From the NCBI GenBank assembly GCA_009760855.2, contig WPIO01000034.1, forward strand, positions 3,529,501 to 3,593,500: 64,000 bases of DNA. Reading direction: 5' to 3'. Position numbers and translations under genes: made by a program. Shown piece by piece: positions 12,028 through 23,738 of the stretch; position 1 is the first letter of the stretch, and each line of letters opens with the position of its first letter. This DNA is from Cristatella mucedo (Eukaryota > Bryozoa > Phylactolaemata > Cristatellidae). The notes below the pieces were generated by a model. It worked only from the letters and a program-made list of their open reading frames with translations, did not search any database and was not told the origin of the DNA.

Positions 12028-12029
<2 letters not shown>

Positions 12030-12106
<77 letters not shown>

Positions 12107-12114
12107 TGACCACC

Positions 12115-12170
<56 letters not shown>
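12030..12170. repeat. (TA)n/(TG)n microsatellite with a duplicated transposon tip
   Basis: TA and TG repeats surround a second copy of TTGACCACCCTAA at 12,106-12,118, identical to the transposon tip at 12,017-12,029. The second TG run joins directly to the 5' end of LINE B2 at 12,171. Confidence 0.8.
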
Positions 12171-12171
<1 letters not shown>

Positions 12172-13525
12172 CTCGATCTTTCGGCAGCTTTTGATACCAT
12201 CGATCACAAAGTTCTTCTAGAGTGCCTCTCATCTCGCCTGGGCATCACTGGCACTGCTCTGCAGTGGTTCAGGTCCTATCTCAGTGGGAGACTCCAGAGT
12301 ATCGACGTGAATGGACAAAGATCATCTGAAGTACCTCTGAAATATGGAGTACCTCAGGGCTCCGTGCTAGGTCCGGTTCTTTTCACGGTTTATACTCTCC
12401 CTCTTGCTGATGTGATTGCCAAGCACAATCTAGGCTTTCACTTCTATGCGGATGACACTCAGTTGTACCTTTGCTTTGATCCCTCCCAGCCTTCGAGCAC
12501 CTCAAATTCTCTCAACTCACTTATTGCATGTATTGATGACATCCTCACATGGATGGCAGCAAATTTTCTAAAACTAAACGATGATAAAACTAACTTACTA
12601 GTTATGGGCAAACCCAGTGTGATTCAGAAATTGGAAAGGCTGACGCTCAAAATTGGCTCTGCCAGCATATCTCCTGCTAAATCAGCTCGAAATCTAGGTG
12701 TCATATTCCAAAGCGACCTCTCGTTAAGCGACCATATCAGCTCCACAGTCAAATCTGCCTATTTTCAGCTTCATAACATTGCTAAAATTAGGGCTTGTTT
12801 AGATAAAGATACCACATCTAAGTTGGTCCATGCATTCGTGACATCCCGTCTCGACTTCTGCAACTCACTGCTCGCTGGCCTACCAGCATGTACGATCAGG
12901 CGATTGCAGCTGGTGCAAAACTCCGCAGCTAGGCTTGTTTGTCGTGAGCGTTGCAGTTGCCACATTACACCACTTCTCGCCGACCTGCACTGGCTCCCAG
13001 TCAAACAACGGCTCGACTTCAAGGTTCTGTCGCTCACTTTTAGGTCCCTTCATTCTTTGGCTCCAGCCTATCTCCCAAATATACTCCCCCATCAGGCCAA
13101 GCATCGTGCCACCCGCTTTTCGGAATCCAACAGTTTACAAATACCTCGTACAAACCTCAAATCCTTTGGAGACCGTGCATTTAGTTCGTATGCTCCCAAG
13201 GCGTGGAACTCCCTCTCAACCTGTGTCAGAACATCCCCTGACCTGACCACATTTAAAAAGAACTTAAAAACACACCAATTTGTGACAGCATTTAGTGGGT
13301 CCCCGTGATTCGTCCTTGATGTGCTTATGCGTGCTGACACTGTGCATGCTGCCACTAACCACATTTGCATGCTGACCCTGTGCATGTCACCCCTAACCAT
13401 GCTATTCATTTTGTACGTTTATCAAGCATGATATTACTCACCATTCAATTGCATTTCCCTGTGCAGCAAATGTAAAGCGCCTAGAGAGAGATTGAGTTAT
13501 CTGAGGGCGCTTTATCAAGTGCATT
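12171..13525 (+). mobile_element. LINE family B copy B2, intact RT-to-end reading frame
   Basis: This copy is 5'-truncated exactly at motif A ([20 protein letters not shown]) but its frame is uninterrupted from there to a natural stop at 13,308. It includes YGVPQGSVLGPVLFTVYT, FHFYADDTQLYLCF, KTNLLVMGKPSV and the C-terminal SYAPKAWNSLSTCVRTSPDL. It is very similar to B1 and B5, which points to recent activity of the family. The tail GCGCCTAGAGAGAGATTGAG is followed not by ATT but by a TA repeat (13,526-13,551). The upstream open frame running through the TA/TG repeat is not part of the LINE. Confidence 0.9.
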
Positions 13526-13589
13526 ATATATATATATATATATATATATATGGCCCAAGGTCCTGGTAGGGTCCGGGCTGGAGACGCTA

Positions 13590-13800
13590 GTGGCTAGTGC
13601 ATTATATTGTGAGAGAACGATGCGTAATCAATATCGTGAAAACCGATGTCTGCTCCGTAATCATAATACAGCGTACGATCTAAACTGAAATGGAGCGTTA
13701 CTAAATGAAATGCGTTGCTTTTGATTTTCGCTCGATTCGCGATAGATTGCATTGGATTTTGGTATTCACCCTGGCTGGCCATTACAGTTGATTTTGTAGA
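13590..13800 (+). repeat. Dispersed ~160-bp repeat, about one unit
   Basis: The diagnostic block ATTGGATTTTGGTATTCACC, followed by GGCCATTACAGTTGATT, lies at about 13,750-13,795. It is the same orientation as the 26-kb array. Confidence 0.55.
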
Positions 13801-13879
13801 TTATGGTGCATCGCCCCCCAAGAACGAGCTTTATCAGTAACATTTTTGAGTGCACTCTAAACGGGGCGTTCAGTAGTAG

Positions 13880-14035
13880 ACACATCCAGATTGAAGCCAG
13901 ACGAAAACTTTGTTATTATTCTACAGATCTCGCGTAATGTAGCTCCGTCTGTAACTCCACAAAGCCACGCCACATAGACAAAGTCGGTTTTAAGCAGGAA
14001 AGTTTTCTATAGAGCACTCAAAGCCTAAGCTTCGC
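13880..14035 (-). mobile_element. LINE family A 3' end, inverted copy with extended 3' flank
   Basis: On the minus strand this matches the family A terminus (GTGGAGTTACAGACGGAG near 13,950). It continues for roughly 60 bases into sequence also present after copy A1 at 850-905 (CGCGAGATC then AATAATAACAAAGTTTTCGTC), which other family A copies lack. Confidence 0.7.
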
Positions 14036-14330
14036 GCGTAAGGTTTCTGGTCTATATTCGAGGTATCCTAATGGATTTCGGTATGGCCTAGGACATTGCA
14101 AACGATTGCCGCCGTGCATTACCATACAACTAGCCTGTGGATTAGCTTGAAATTTTCAAATCACTGTAATCACGATGAAATGCTAAAATGCAATGAAAAT
14201 TAGAGCCTCACGAAGCCAATTCCATTTTGATTTGGTGCTGATTATAATGGATTGCCCGGCATTAGTACGGGCGATTGCAGTGTTTTATTGTCCGAGATTG
14301 TGAGCGCGAAAAGGATTAACATAAATGGGT
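14036..14330 (+). repeat. Dispersed ~160-bp repeat, two units
   Basis: Two anchors, GGATTTCGGTATGGCC near 14,072 and TAATGGATTGCCCGG near 14,246, lie within about 160-175 bp of each other and share the following GATTGC and CATTAC blocks. The 14,331-14,747 stretch beyond has no recognised feature. Confidence 0.55.
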
Positions 14331-14747
14331 GCTTTACAGTGCACTATAAAAGTTATACAAAATTTTAGGACTAAGATTTTTTGGATTGCAGTTGAGTGTG
14401 CCGTTTGCCTGGGCCATTGTTATCAATTGCAGAGTAATGCATGAAGAACACCCTGTAGCTTGAGTTATCGCCGCGAACCGCACAGAGCGATGGCCGACGA
14501 GCAACACTACACCAGTTTAGTTCACCACTCGCAGAGCTGGGCGAAGTACGACTCGCTTTGCCCCTCTCGCCCACCGCAGACCCCCCCCCCGACTCCCTTG
14601 CCATAACAATCACCGATAGCACCTCCCGACTGCCTACCACATCGAGTGGCACAGCCCATTCGTACAACGATCAGGGCAGTGTCATCAATTAAATGAAACC
14701 ACACACCCGTGCCCATCACCGTGAAATTTCGCCAGCACACTTACACA

Positions 14748-16395
14748 GGCTTTATAATAATAATGATAATACACTTGATAAAGCTCCCTCAGAGAACTCA
14801 ATTTCTTTCTAGGCACCCTACATTTGCTGCAAAGGAATCACGAACGAATGGTTGGTGGCAGCATTCTCAATAAACAACAAGAATAACATGGTTAGGGGTG
14901 ATGTGCACAGGGTCAGCATGCAAGTATGGTTAGTGGCGGCATGCTCAGTGACAGCACGCATAAGCACATAAAGAACAAATCGCAGGGACCTCCTAAATGT
15001 TGTGATAAATAGATGCGTTTTTAGTTTCTTTTTAAATGTGGACAAGTCAGGAGATGTCGTGACGCAAGTCGAGAGTGAGTTTCAGGATTTCGTAGCATGC
15101 GAAGTAAAGGCACGGTCTCCAAAGGATTTGAGTATTTGGCTCGTACGAGGTACACAGAGGTAAACATGTAAACATTACAGGTAAACATTACAGGTAAACA
15201 TGTAGATTCCGAAAAGTGGGTGGTAAAATGCTTAGCCTGGTGGAGGAGTAGAACTGATAGGTAGGCTGGAGCCAAAGAATAAAGGGACCTGAAAGTGAGG
15301 GACAAAACCTTGAAGTCGATACGTTGCTTGACTGGGAACCAGTGCAGGTCGGCGAGAAGTAATGCAACGTCGCAACTGCGAAGCTCACGACAGATAAGCT
15401 TAGCAGCAGAGTTTTGCACCAGCTGTAAGCGCCTGAGTGCACAGGCCGGTAGACCAGCAAGCAGTGACTTACAGAACTTAAGACGGGCGTGTCACAAATG
15501 CATGGACCAAATTAGATGTGGTATGCCTGTCTAAACAAGCCCAAATTTTAGCAATGTCGTGTAGCTGAAAGTAGGCAGACTCAACTGTGGAGCTGACTTG
15601 GTTGTCTCATGAAAGGTCACTTTGGTACACGACACCTAGATTTCGTGCAGATCAAACAGGAGATATACTGGTGGAGCCGATTTCGAGCGTTAGCCTTTCC
15701 AATTTCTGAATCACACTTGGTTTGCCAATAACTAGTAAGTTGGTTTTATCGTCAATCAATGTAAGAAAGTTTGCTGCCATCCAAGTTCGGATGTCAGCAA
15801 TACATACAGCAGGGAAGTTGAGAGAATTAGACGTGCTGGAGGGCTCTGAGGGATCAAAGCACAGGTACAACTGAGTGTCATCTTCGTAAAAGTGAAAGCT
15901 TAGAGTGTGTTTGGCAATCACATCAAGGCAAGAGGGAGAGTATAAAACAACCGTGAAAAGAACCGGACCTAGCACGAAGCCCTGAGGTACGCCATATTTC
16001 AGAGGTACCTCGGATGATCTTTGTCCGTTCACATCGATACTCTGGAGTCTTCCACGGAGATAGGATCTGAACCACTGCAGTGCAGTGCCAGTGATGCCCA
16101 GGCGCGATGAGAGGCGAAAAAGAAGAACTTGGTGATCGATAGTATCAAAAGCTGCCGAAAGATCGAGCAAAACAAGCAGAGACACTCTACCTAAGTCTGC
16201 ATTCCTAAGTAGCTTGTAATACACCCGAAGCAATGCTTACTTTGTCGAGGGATTAGCTCTAAAACCAGACTGGAACTTACTAGCAAGGTTTGGAGTTTCA
16301 ATATATGAGTTCAGCTGGTCTGCCACGACTCGTTCCAGTGTCTTTGATAGGAACGCTTGAAGGGACAAAACTGGGCGGAAGTTGCTCTAGTTCTC
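14748..16395 (-). mobile_element. LINE family B copy B3, degenerate
   Basis: Minus-strand L2-like LINE. The 3' tail with ATT-type repeats is at 14,748-14,830. Reverse-transcriptase remnants at 15,652-16,233 carry [34 protein letters not shown] and FHFYEDDTQLYLCF, where the catalytic YADD has become YEDD. The C-terminal segment is at 15,021-15,419. Sequence to about 16,395 represents the region upstream of motif A that B2 lacks. Several frameshifts inactivate it. Confidence 0.88.
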
Positions 16396-16504
16396 TTCAC
16401 TTTAGTTAGGTATATGCAATATGTAATAATAATAATATGTAAATAATTATAAGAAGAATAATGTAATATGCAAATATATATGAAATATGCAAATAACAAT
16501 AATG

Positions 16505-16950
16505 TAATATGCAATCAGCAGCGAGCTTTTCGCACTGAAATTTTATTTGCGGCGGATTACTGTCGAATTGCTGCAAATGGCCGCGACTTGCGTTTTTGGC
16601 CTGGGCGACTTCAGCCAATTGCAATGGACTATATACGACTGCCCTCTCGTTTTGGAGCAAAGGCTTATGGGTATACACTTGACCCATAGTGCGTTGTAAT
16701 ATGCAATCCAAGTTGGAGCTTCTCGGAGCCCATTTCTGGTGGACTTTTGGTAGATTGAAGTAGATTGCGTTTAATTCCGGAGAATAGTGGTAGCGGCCCG
16801 CGTCTTTGCAGCCCATTTGCACGAGAAAGCGGGAGGCAGTGGCGTGAAATTTGGTAAGTAATTTATATCAAAGGTGTATTACAGTATTCACTCGAAATTC
16901 AAGCTTCGCACCGCCAATTTTCGATCAATTGACGCTTAATTAGAGATGAT
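16505..16950 (+). repeat. Dispersed ~160-bp repeat, two to three units
   Basis: The anchors GCGGCGGATTACTGTCG (16,550) and TGGTGGACTTTTGGTAG (16,737), plus TTGGAGCTTCTCGGAGCC (near 16,705), match the array at 26.2-27.4 kb in order and approximate spacing. Confidence 0.5.
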
Positions 16951-18550
16951 TGCATTTGATTTTTTTTAATGCGTCCCAGCCCAGCCCTTGGGGAAAACAC
17001 GGCCGACTGAAAGGATTTTTGCTGGTCTTTCTTCTGATGAATGACGTTCGCAGACATTGAATCGGTGGGAGGTTTTCCAACCGTTTTAGAGCTTTTCCCT
17101 TCTTATTTTTTGGTTTCAACTTGAATCCTTGCCTGCCATTTACTACCATTGAACAAGAGCAGCACCTTGACGCTTTCTTAGCCACATATTTTTCATTCGT
17201 ATAATACATGCCTTGCCTTGATTCACTGTATAGGTTCGACAGTCTCGACTTGATTCAATTCTGTCTCTCTTCCTCTCTCTCTCTCTCTCTTCCTCTCCTG
17301 GAATCTTGAGTATATTTCGAGTAGCAGTTCAATCATCGGAGCAGAACTCAGCACCTCGTCCGGTCTGTCGTAAACGACATGTAGCTAATCTCTGCGAACT
17401 ACACAACTAAGCCGAACGGCTTCTTTCGCTTGTGTCGCGACAAAACCGAATGCATAAACATACGGTGTACTAAGGAATTATATGGATTCAGAACCTCCGG
17501 GCACGTGAATATGTGAATATACAAGATCTTTCGGAAAGATTGGCCATCGGCTAGCCAAGTAGCGTTCCGCAACCCGATTGTGCTGAGAGCCGAGAGATAA
17601 TCTGACTCTGAGAGAGAGAGAGAGAGAGAGGGGGGATTACTCAGATTGCCCCAGACACGCTTGCCCGGCTCTCTTTGCATTCTCATTGGACGTTCTGCCG
17701 TGCCTCCGATAGGGGGCACCCACAGCAGTCGACCCACCAATCTTGGCTGCCCTTTTGTACTTCGACCTCGAAAGCAGATGAGTCTCCTTCCCTAATCGAC
17801 CAGTCATTGGCGACTTTGCTCTCACTGGATCAGATCGGTGATCATCACAGATGCTCATCACATCACATCTACCGTTCGCAGGAAGGAAAATTTGAGCACA
17901 CAGGCACAAGATCGCAGCGGCTGCTTGAGCAAACCGTGTAGGAGGACGTAGCATAACCGTCAGGTCACAGCTGCTGCTGCTGCTGCAGGGGGGGAGGCAG
18001 AGAAGGGATACTCAGTATTCAAAAGTTGACCTCACGGGGTCGGCCAGTGCACACGACGGCGATCTCGGTGCGATTTTCTCTACAAGAACCGATGTGACCG
18101 CACGACGTTCAGATCAAGCATCTGAGGGCTGCGAGGCAGCCAGGTGTGGAGGCAGCACTAGACAAGCCCAACTAATTGGTCAGCTGAGAGCGATTCGTCA
18201 GTTACCCAGGGCCAGAACCTTACTGCTGCTACTGCAAAACGAGCAGCAAAGACCGTGCACTAAAGAAATTGACCATTGAGCACATCCGCCTTGAATAGCC
18301 AATAAAACGCAAGCATAAATTTTGCGAGCCAATTACATAAGTGGGATCTGCCAGCTATGAGCAGTCGGCTCATGGCTGCCATGCAAGTATCAACCCCCTG
18401 GGCCGGCAAACTGGGGGTGTGTGCTTAGCTGGTGCTTTGCTGGTTGAGAAGCGATACCGAACTCAGTATCTTGCTGTATGAAAGGAGTTTATTATCTGCA
18501 TTCATAGTGTGTGCGTGCGGCACAGACACACTCACACGTGCACGCGAGCG

Positions 18551-18600
<50 letters not shown>

Positions 18601-18735
18601 CACACATAATCTCTTTCTCTCTTCTCTCTCTCTCTCTCCCACGTACACACACCCTGCACACACGAATGCCCTAGGAAGGCAAGCACGTGAGCGCGCACGC
18701 ACCCGCACGAAGTAGGCACGGCAACAAAGATAAGC
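16951..18735. other. Intergenic region downstream of PGRMC2-like; microsatellites only
   Basis: CT repeats occur at 17,268-17,290, GA at 17,609-17,630, a CTG run near 17,970 and a CA tract at 18,553-18,606. Open frames here are low-complexity translations of the repeats. No exon-like sequence was found. Confidence 0.5.
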
Positions 18736-18744
18736 TCAATGGTA

Positions 18745-18750
18745 TTTATT
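18745..18750 (-). terminator. Candidate poly(A) signal of the PGRMC2-like gene
   Basis: AATAAA on the minus strand, about 570 bp downstream of the stop codon at 19,318. No nearer AATAAA was noticed in the 3' flank. The call is positional only. Confidence 0.45.
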
Positions 18751-19317
18751 GCTAAGCCGAGGCAGCCACGGCGCTCGCTCGCTCTACCTGCCGCCGCCTC
18801 CATCGCTGCAGGAGGCATGGGCTGCTGCGCGATGAGCACACCGGTGAGTGCAGGGAAGACGGGAGCCCGGAAGCTACACAGCTTGCAAGCTACATTATGC
18901 TGCCGCCGCGTTATTATTGCCTTTCGGCAGCTCTTCCCTCGCGCGCCGGCAGCAGGGCTCAGGGCGCAGGACTCGCTGAGACGCTCGCGCGCTCTCTCAC
19001 CGAGCAGAGCACTGCCAACCGGAAGCTGCCGCGCTGCCACTGCAGACGTGGCAGCGCGGCAGCAGCCAATCAGCACCAGCCAACGAGGGGGGCCCTAGTC
19101 GAGCTGCAGCAACGGCTGCAGGTACAGCCAAGTGCCGAGGCACGTGACCGACGAGCACGTGGCCAAAGCAACGAGGCAGCAACAGCTTGCAGCGAGCGGC
19201 AGCGGTGCCTGGAGCGGCTCTCTGGCTGCTGCTGCTGCTCAAGCATCTCATCTGCTGTGGCAAAGATTTGACATCGACGTCATGCAGCAGCAACCAGCCG
19301 ACCCGCAGCAAAGCCGC

Positions 19318-19757
19318 TCAGTTGGCTTTCTTGGCCTGCGTGCCCCCGGCGGCGGTGGCGGCAGCGGCGGCGGCCCTTGCTGCGCTGTCGCCGGCACTGA
19401 CGTCAGCCTCGGCCTCTTCCTCGTAGTCGTTGGGCTGCTCGCCGGGACGTAGCAGGCGACCAACAAAGTCGTACTTCTCTAATAACGACACGGACGCACA
19501 AGCTATATCGCTGGCTTGACAGATGGCGCACACACACACAAGCGCACACGACACGGTTACGTCAGCTGAGGAGGCACTGATTGTGGCCATGCGAAAAGAA
19601 AATATCTGCGGCTTCACAAGGTGGGGCCGCAGCAATTTACCCACGAAGAAGCGGAAACCGGTACATCAACGATCGTTCATGAAGCTCAGGGTACCCTATT
19701 GCAACACCACTGCCAGCCAACCTCTCCCCTGAGATAAAGATAAAAACTCCAAGTTAC

Positions 19758-19845
<88 letters not shown>

Positions 19846-19929
19846 TTGTAACTTGGAGTTTTTATCTTTATCTCAGGGGAGAGGATATCTGTAACTAAGA
19901 GTTTATATATATATCTCTGTGTGTGTGTT

Positions 19930-19977
<48 letters not shown>

Positions 19978-19988
19978 TATACACACAC

Positions 19989-20051
<63 letters not shown>

Positions 20052-22129
20052 CCCATTCGCGAGCGTCTGAGTGCGTAACAGTGTGTGTTCGACGTCTGGA
20101 TTGCAGCTAACGCACCGCCGAAGAGCACTCAGCAGCAGCTCAGCTCAGCTCACCATTGAGCTGCTGCTCCCATTCGCGCACTCGCTCCATCTCCTCGCCG
20201 CTCAGGTCGCTCAGGTCGTCGTATTCATCGCGCAATATCTCTTCGCCCACCGAGAACTTGGCCAGGCCACGCGAGGCGTCGCGGCCGGCAAAGACGTTGT
20301 ACGGTCCATCTGGAATGCAGCAAGAAGAGAGCGCCTTGACCTTGACCTCACCAAACGAGCCACACGCAGTGGCCAGAGAGTGCGCGAGGCGCCGGCGACA
20401 TGTACGAGTAGAAGCAGCGGCGAGTCTGAAACTAGTGGTCGTCACGTGATCTGCTGCCGAAGCTGCAACCACTGTATCTGCACTCTCCCAACTAACACAA
20501 AAAGGTGCACATTGTCGACGCGCACAAGCGCATAGGATTATTCACGCTCGATGCAAACGCTGTGAGAAACTGGGAGGGTTTCTAGCTTCTTTTTAAACAT
20601 TTTGTCACATCAGAAGATGTCTGTCGTGAACGTGACGTCTGACGGTAGGGAGTACCGGGCTTTAGGATATAAGGAAGCTATTGCACGGATTCCAAACGAT
20701 TTGAGGTTCGCTGGAGGCCAACGACTTGAGTGAAACGAGAGAGTGGTATGCTGCCTGGCCTGATTGTGAAATAGTGTGGATAGCATGGCCAGAGCAAGAG
20801 AACGTAAAGGGACGTAAATGTGAGTGACACAATTTTGGAAGCAGAAATGCTGCTCGACTGGGAGTCACGTGCCAGTCACGTGAGAAGTCAGGCAGCTGCG
20901 CGACAGACAAGCCTAACAGGAAAATTTGTACAACAGTGAATAACAGAAGAATTTTCAACTACTGAGAGCCTCTTATCGCCAGAAGACCTGCGAGCTTCGA
21001 ATTGCACAAGTCTAGTCAGGATGTCGAAAATGTATGGACTAGCTTGACTGTTGGCTTGGCTCATTTAAAGTAAGCCTGAAAATTTTTGCATTGGTATACA
21101 GCTGAAAAAAGTAGGCAGAGTTGTCTGTGGAGCGGATGTGGTCGTCTAGCAAAAGATCACGCTGGAACGGGACACACTACATTCCGTGCTGAGCTACGGA
21201 AGATATGCTGGCAAAGCCCATTTCGATGGCTATGCTTTGCTTTCCTTTGTTGAGTAACACTTTTACGGTTTCCCATTACCATTAGGTTGGTTTCATCGTA
21301 ATTCAATCTGAAAAAATTTTGCAGTCGTTTAAGCGCAAATATTAGTAATGCATGTTGCTAGGGAGTTAAGAGAGTTTGCCATGCTGAAAGGCAGAGGAGT
21401 CAAAGGTCAAAGCACGAGGCACAGCCGTGTGTCATCCGAATAAAAATGGATGAGCCTGGATTGTGCTTGGCGATCACGAAGCAAGAAGGGACAGTATAAA
21501 CTGCGGGGGAACCTGAGGAAACCAAGAATTCAAAGGCTCCGGTCAAGGGTTCAAGACTTCAAAGGCTCCTCGGACGATGGTTGCCCGGCGACATCGGTGC
21601 TTACCATAAAAGGACTTGCAGCATTGCAGTGCAGTGCCAGCGATGACTAGGCGTGACGATAAGCACTCAAGAAGGAGACGGTGTCAGCATTGGCATCCAT
21701 TGGCTGACACGAGCGATCCAGCAGAGCAAACTAGAAGTGAGCTGAACCGAGCAGGGAAGGGACGAATGCCGAGTGTCTTCACCCACACTCGGCGTACCTA
21801 CTACATCCTTTGCAGCGGTCCTGAGCTGCTACTTCCATGCTACTCACTACCTCAACTGCTCTCCTGACTCTGCTATGCTTCCCACTTTCTCTTTGTTGCA
21901 TGAGACGAAGTCTGTTGGCTACCGAATGCGTACCGAAAGCCGCTTAGGCTGTGAGTGTGCAATACAAAACTCTCCTGCGTAACATCCACATGGTCTTTAT
22001 GACTTTGTGGAGTTACAGACGGAGATACAGTACATTACCTTACAGTCACTACCTGCGGGGCTTGGTACTAGCAGCCAATTTTACACAGCATCATTTACGC
22101 TGCTTGGAAGGTTTAGAGAGGCCTCAGTG

Positions 22130-22197
<68 letters not shown>

Positions 22198-23738
22198 GCA
22201 CACACATACACACACACCTCTCACCAAAAGATGCCTAGGAGGTGCCATTTGGTCGGTGTATGCACCATAGTACTTCCTTCCGGAAGATTGCTGCCAAAGC
22301 TTTGTGGCGGCAGCAGCTGCCTCTTTAGACCCGGCGTGCCCAGCAATGCAGCCGAGGAAACTGGAGGCTGGCCGTGACCGGTTTGCAGAATTGCATTCCT
22401 ACGCAGCACCGCTTGTCGAAGTCAAGAACTACGTCTGACAGGCGACGACACTCTTTTACACAGCCCCCACCAAGCTGTCAGCTGAAGCTCAGGCAGAAGA
22501 CTCAGGGGCTGTCCAGTCTCACGACCGCCATGCCTGGCTTGAAAAACCGAGGCGAGGCTCGCCTCGAGGAAGAGCAGCAGCTGCTGCTGCTAGGCAACGC
22601 GTAGACAGACGACTGACGTGCCTGCCCTGCATACGACAGGCTGCTGCTGCTACCTGCAGCGAGCCAAAGTGTGCGACGCGACGGCGTCGTCGCACACTTT
22701 CGAATTCTCCTTCGCTCGCTCGCTGCGGCCCCTGCACGCACGCACCTCGCTGCAGCATCGATCGGAGGCGCGGGCGGCGAGCGAGCAGTAGCGGTAAGTA
22801 GCATGCCCGGACGTCCTGCCTGGCCAGGCTGACGCTGGCCCAGGCAGGACGGCGCCCGGCGAGACCAGCGAGAGGCAGGTCGCGGGCTCCCCGTGCGCCG
22901 CCCACGTCAGCAGTACACGGCGCACAGTGAGCAGAACGACGACGTCCAGCTGCTAGCAGGAAGCGATCCCTAGAAGCGGCCGCAGCAGCAATTAACCGGC
23001 GTACAGGCGTACAGGCGACTCTCACAGTGCGAGTCGCCTTCGCCACCGTACGCTTTACGCTTACGCACGCTTTGCCAACGGGCAGCTCGCACAGCGGCTG
23101 CCGCTCGAGAGCGCACGCACGCAGCCATTAGGAAGCTAGCCGACTCGGCGGAGCATTAGGGAAGGGCAGCGCTGCTAGAGCTCTGACAATGCAGGGCTCC
23201 GCAAGCTGTTCGCTGAGCCGTGAACGGGGTCGCGCCGCTGCCGGCGCCGACGGCTAAGCCGACGCCGGGCGAGAACGGCGAAGGCGCGTGCGGCGACGCA
23301 AGCGCGCAGCGACGACGCCGCGCTCTCGGAATCGCGTAGGAGGACGCGGCGGCGGCGGCGGCGGCGGCGAAGCCGACATGACAGCACGAGAAGCGAGCGT
23401 TCGGCGCGGCAGCGCCGCCACTTACTCGGTCCGTAGAAGTTTTTCCCTCTCGTAACGTCGAACACCTTGCCATTGACCGCCATGAGGATTCGGCCGTCTT
23501 TGCCGGTGCCGTCGAATTCGCGCAGCTGCTCGACGGTGAAGTCGCGCCGCTTCATCTTGGGCAGCGGGGGGTCGATCACGATGTGGCTCGTCGCGTTCTT
23601 GCTACCAAATATCTTGTACAGCAGAAATCCTATGAGCGCCACTAAACCCAGATTGATCGGGCTCGTAAACAGCTCGGAAAGAAACCTGGAAAACGCGCCG
23701 CCGCCGCCGCCTCCGCTGCCGCCAGCATCCTCCGCCAT
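19318..23738 (-). CDS. PGRMC2: Membrane-associated progesterone receptor component (PGRMC2-like), 3 coding exons
   Basis: Exons on the minus strand are 23,426-23,738, 20,154-20,309 and 19,318-19,478. They join in phase (1, then 1) to 209 aa. All introns have GT/AG ends (GTAAGT, GTGAGC donors). Residues 28-44 ([17 protein letters not shown]) form the single membrane segment. Residues ~65-165 are the cytochrome-b5-like haem domain, with [51 protein letters not shown] and DEYDDLSDL. Tyr102 and Tyr108 correspond to the conserved tyrosines of the family's haem pocket. The [19 protein letters not shown] segment and EQLR/VREWE variants favour PGRMC2 over PGRMC1. The alanine-rich tail is unusual. The family binds haem and regulates P450s and membrane trafficking at the ER; the start ATG has G at -3 and +4. 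Confidence 0.95.
19721..19885. repeat. Foldback: (TA)n core flanked by ~40-bp perfect inverted arms
   Basis: The left arm (19,721-19,760; CCTCTCCCCTGAGATAAAGA then TAAAAACTCC) is repeated in inverse orientation at about 19,846-19,885 on the other side of an ~80-bp TA run. A shorter, diverged third copy (ATATCTGTAACTAAGAGTTT) follows at 19,885-19,905. It lies in the last intron of the PGRMC2-like gene. Confidence 0.85.
19906..20052. repeat. Compound TA/CA microsatellite
   Basis: Alternating TA and CA/TG blocks in the last intron of the PGRMC2-like gene, ending about 100 bp before exon 2. Confidence 0.9.
20565..21760 (-). mobile_element. LINE family B, old inverted copy in PGRMC2-like intron 1
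   Basis: Minus-strand sequence follows the B reverse transcriptase from the C-terminus (20,565) back through the region coding for the YADD box (about 21,425-21,450, now degenerate) to motif A (about 21,690). Alignment to B1-B3 is recognisable but much more diverged, with many indels and no surviving frame. It is likely an older subfamily. Confidence 0.7.
21795..22045 (+). mobile_element. LINE family A 3' fragment
   Basis: It matches the last coding codons and 3' UTR of A2 (CTGAGCTGCTACTTCCATGC, then CGAATGCGTACCGAAAGCCG) through the GTGGAGTTACAGACGGAGAT end and a short TACAT tail. Confidence 0.85.
22130..22218. repeat. (CA)n microsatellite
   Basis: About 30 CA units with CACG and CATA interruptions at the 3' end, in intron 1 of the PGRMC2-like gene. 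Confidence 0.95.

Larger units (their letters stand above)
8332..12029 (+). mobile_element. Decayed DNA transposon with TTAGGGTGGTC terminal inverted repeats
   Basis: The left tip TTAGGGTGGTCCA (8,332-8,344) is matched in inverse orientation by TTGACCACCCTAA (12,017-12,029), giving an 11-bp terminal inverted repeat. Between them lie coding relics outside the nested LINE A3: about 9,110-9,580, including an IRAWFQAP stretch near 9,511, and 11,310-11,430, which reads as a degenerate polypeptide. LINE A3 (9,600-11,085) is inserted within. The superfamily cannot be assigned by eye and the target-site duplication is unclear because the right end runs into a TA repeat. Confidence 0.5.

Noticed and set aside
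11968-13308. A single 446-codon frame spanning the TA repeat and LINE B2
   Set aside because: The first ~65 codons are Ile-Tyr translations of (TA)n and of the transposon end; only the part from 12,171 is LINE coding sequence.
22519-23046. A 175-codon GC-rich minus-strand protein
   Set aside because: It lies in the CpG-rich intron 1 of the PGRMC2-like gene where stop codons are scarce on all frames; no domain is visible.
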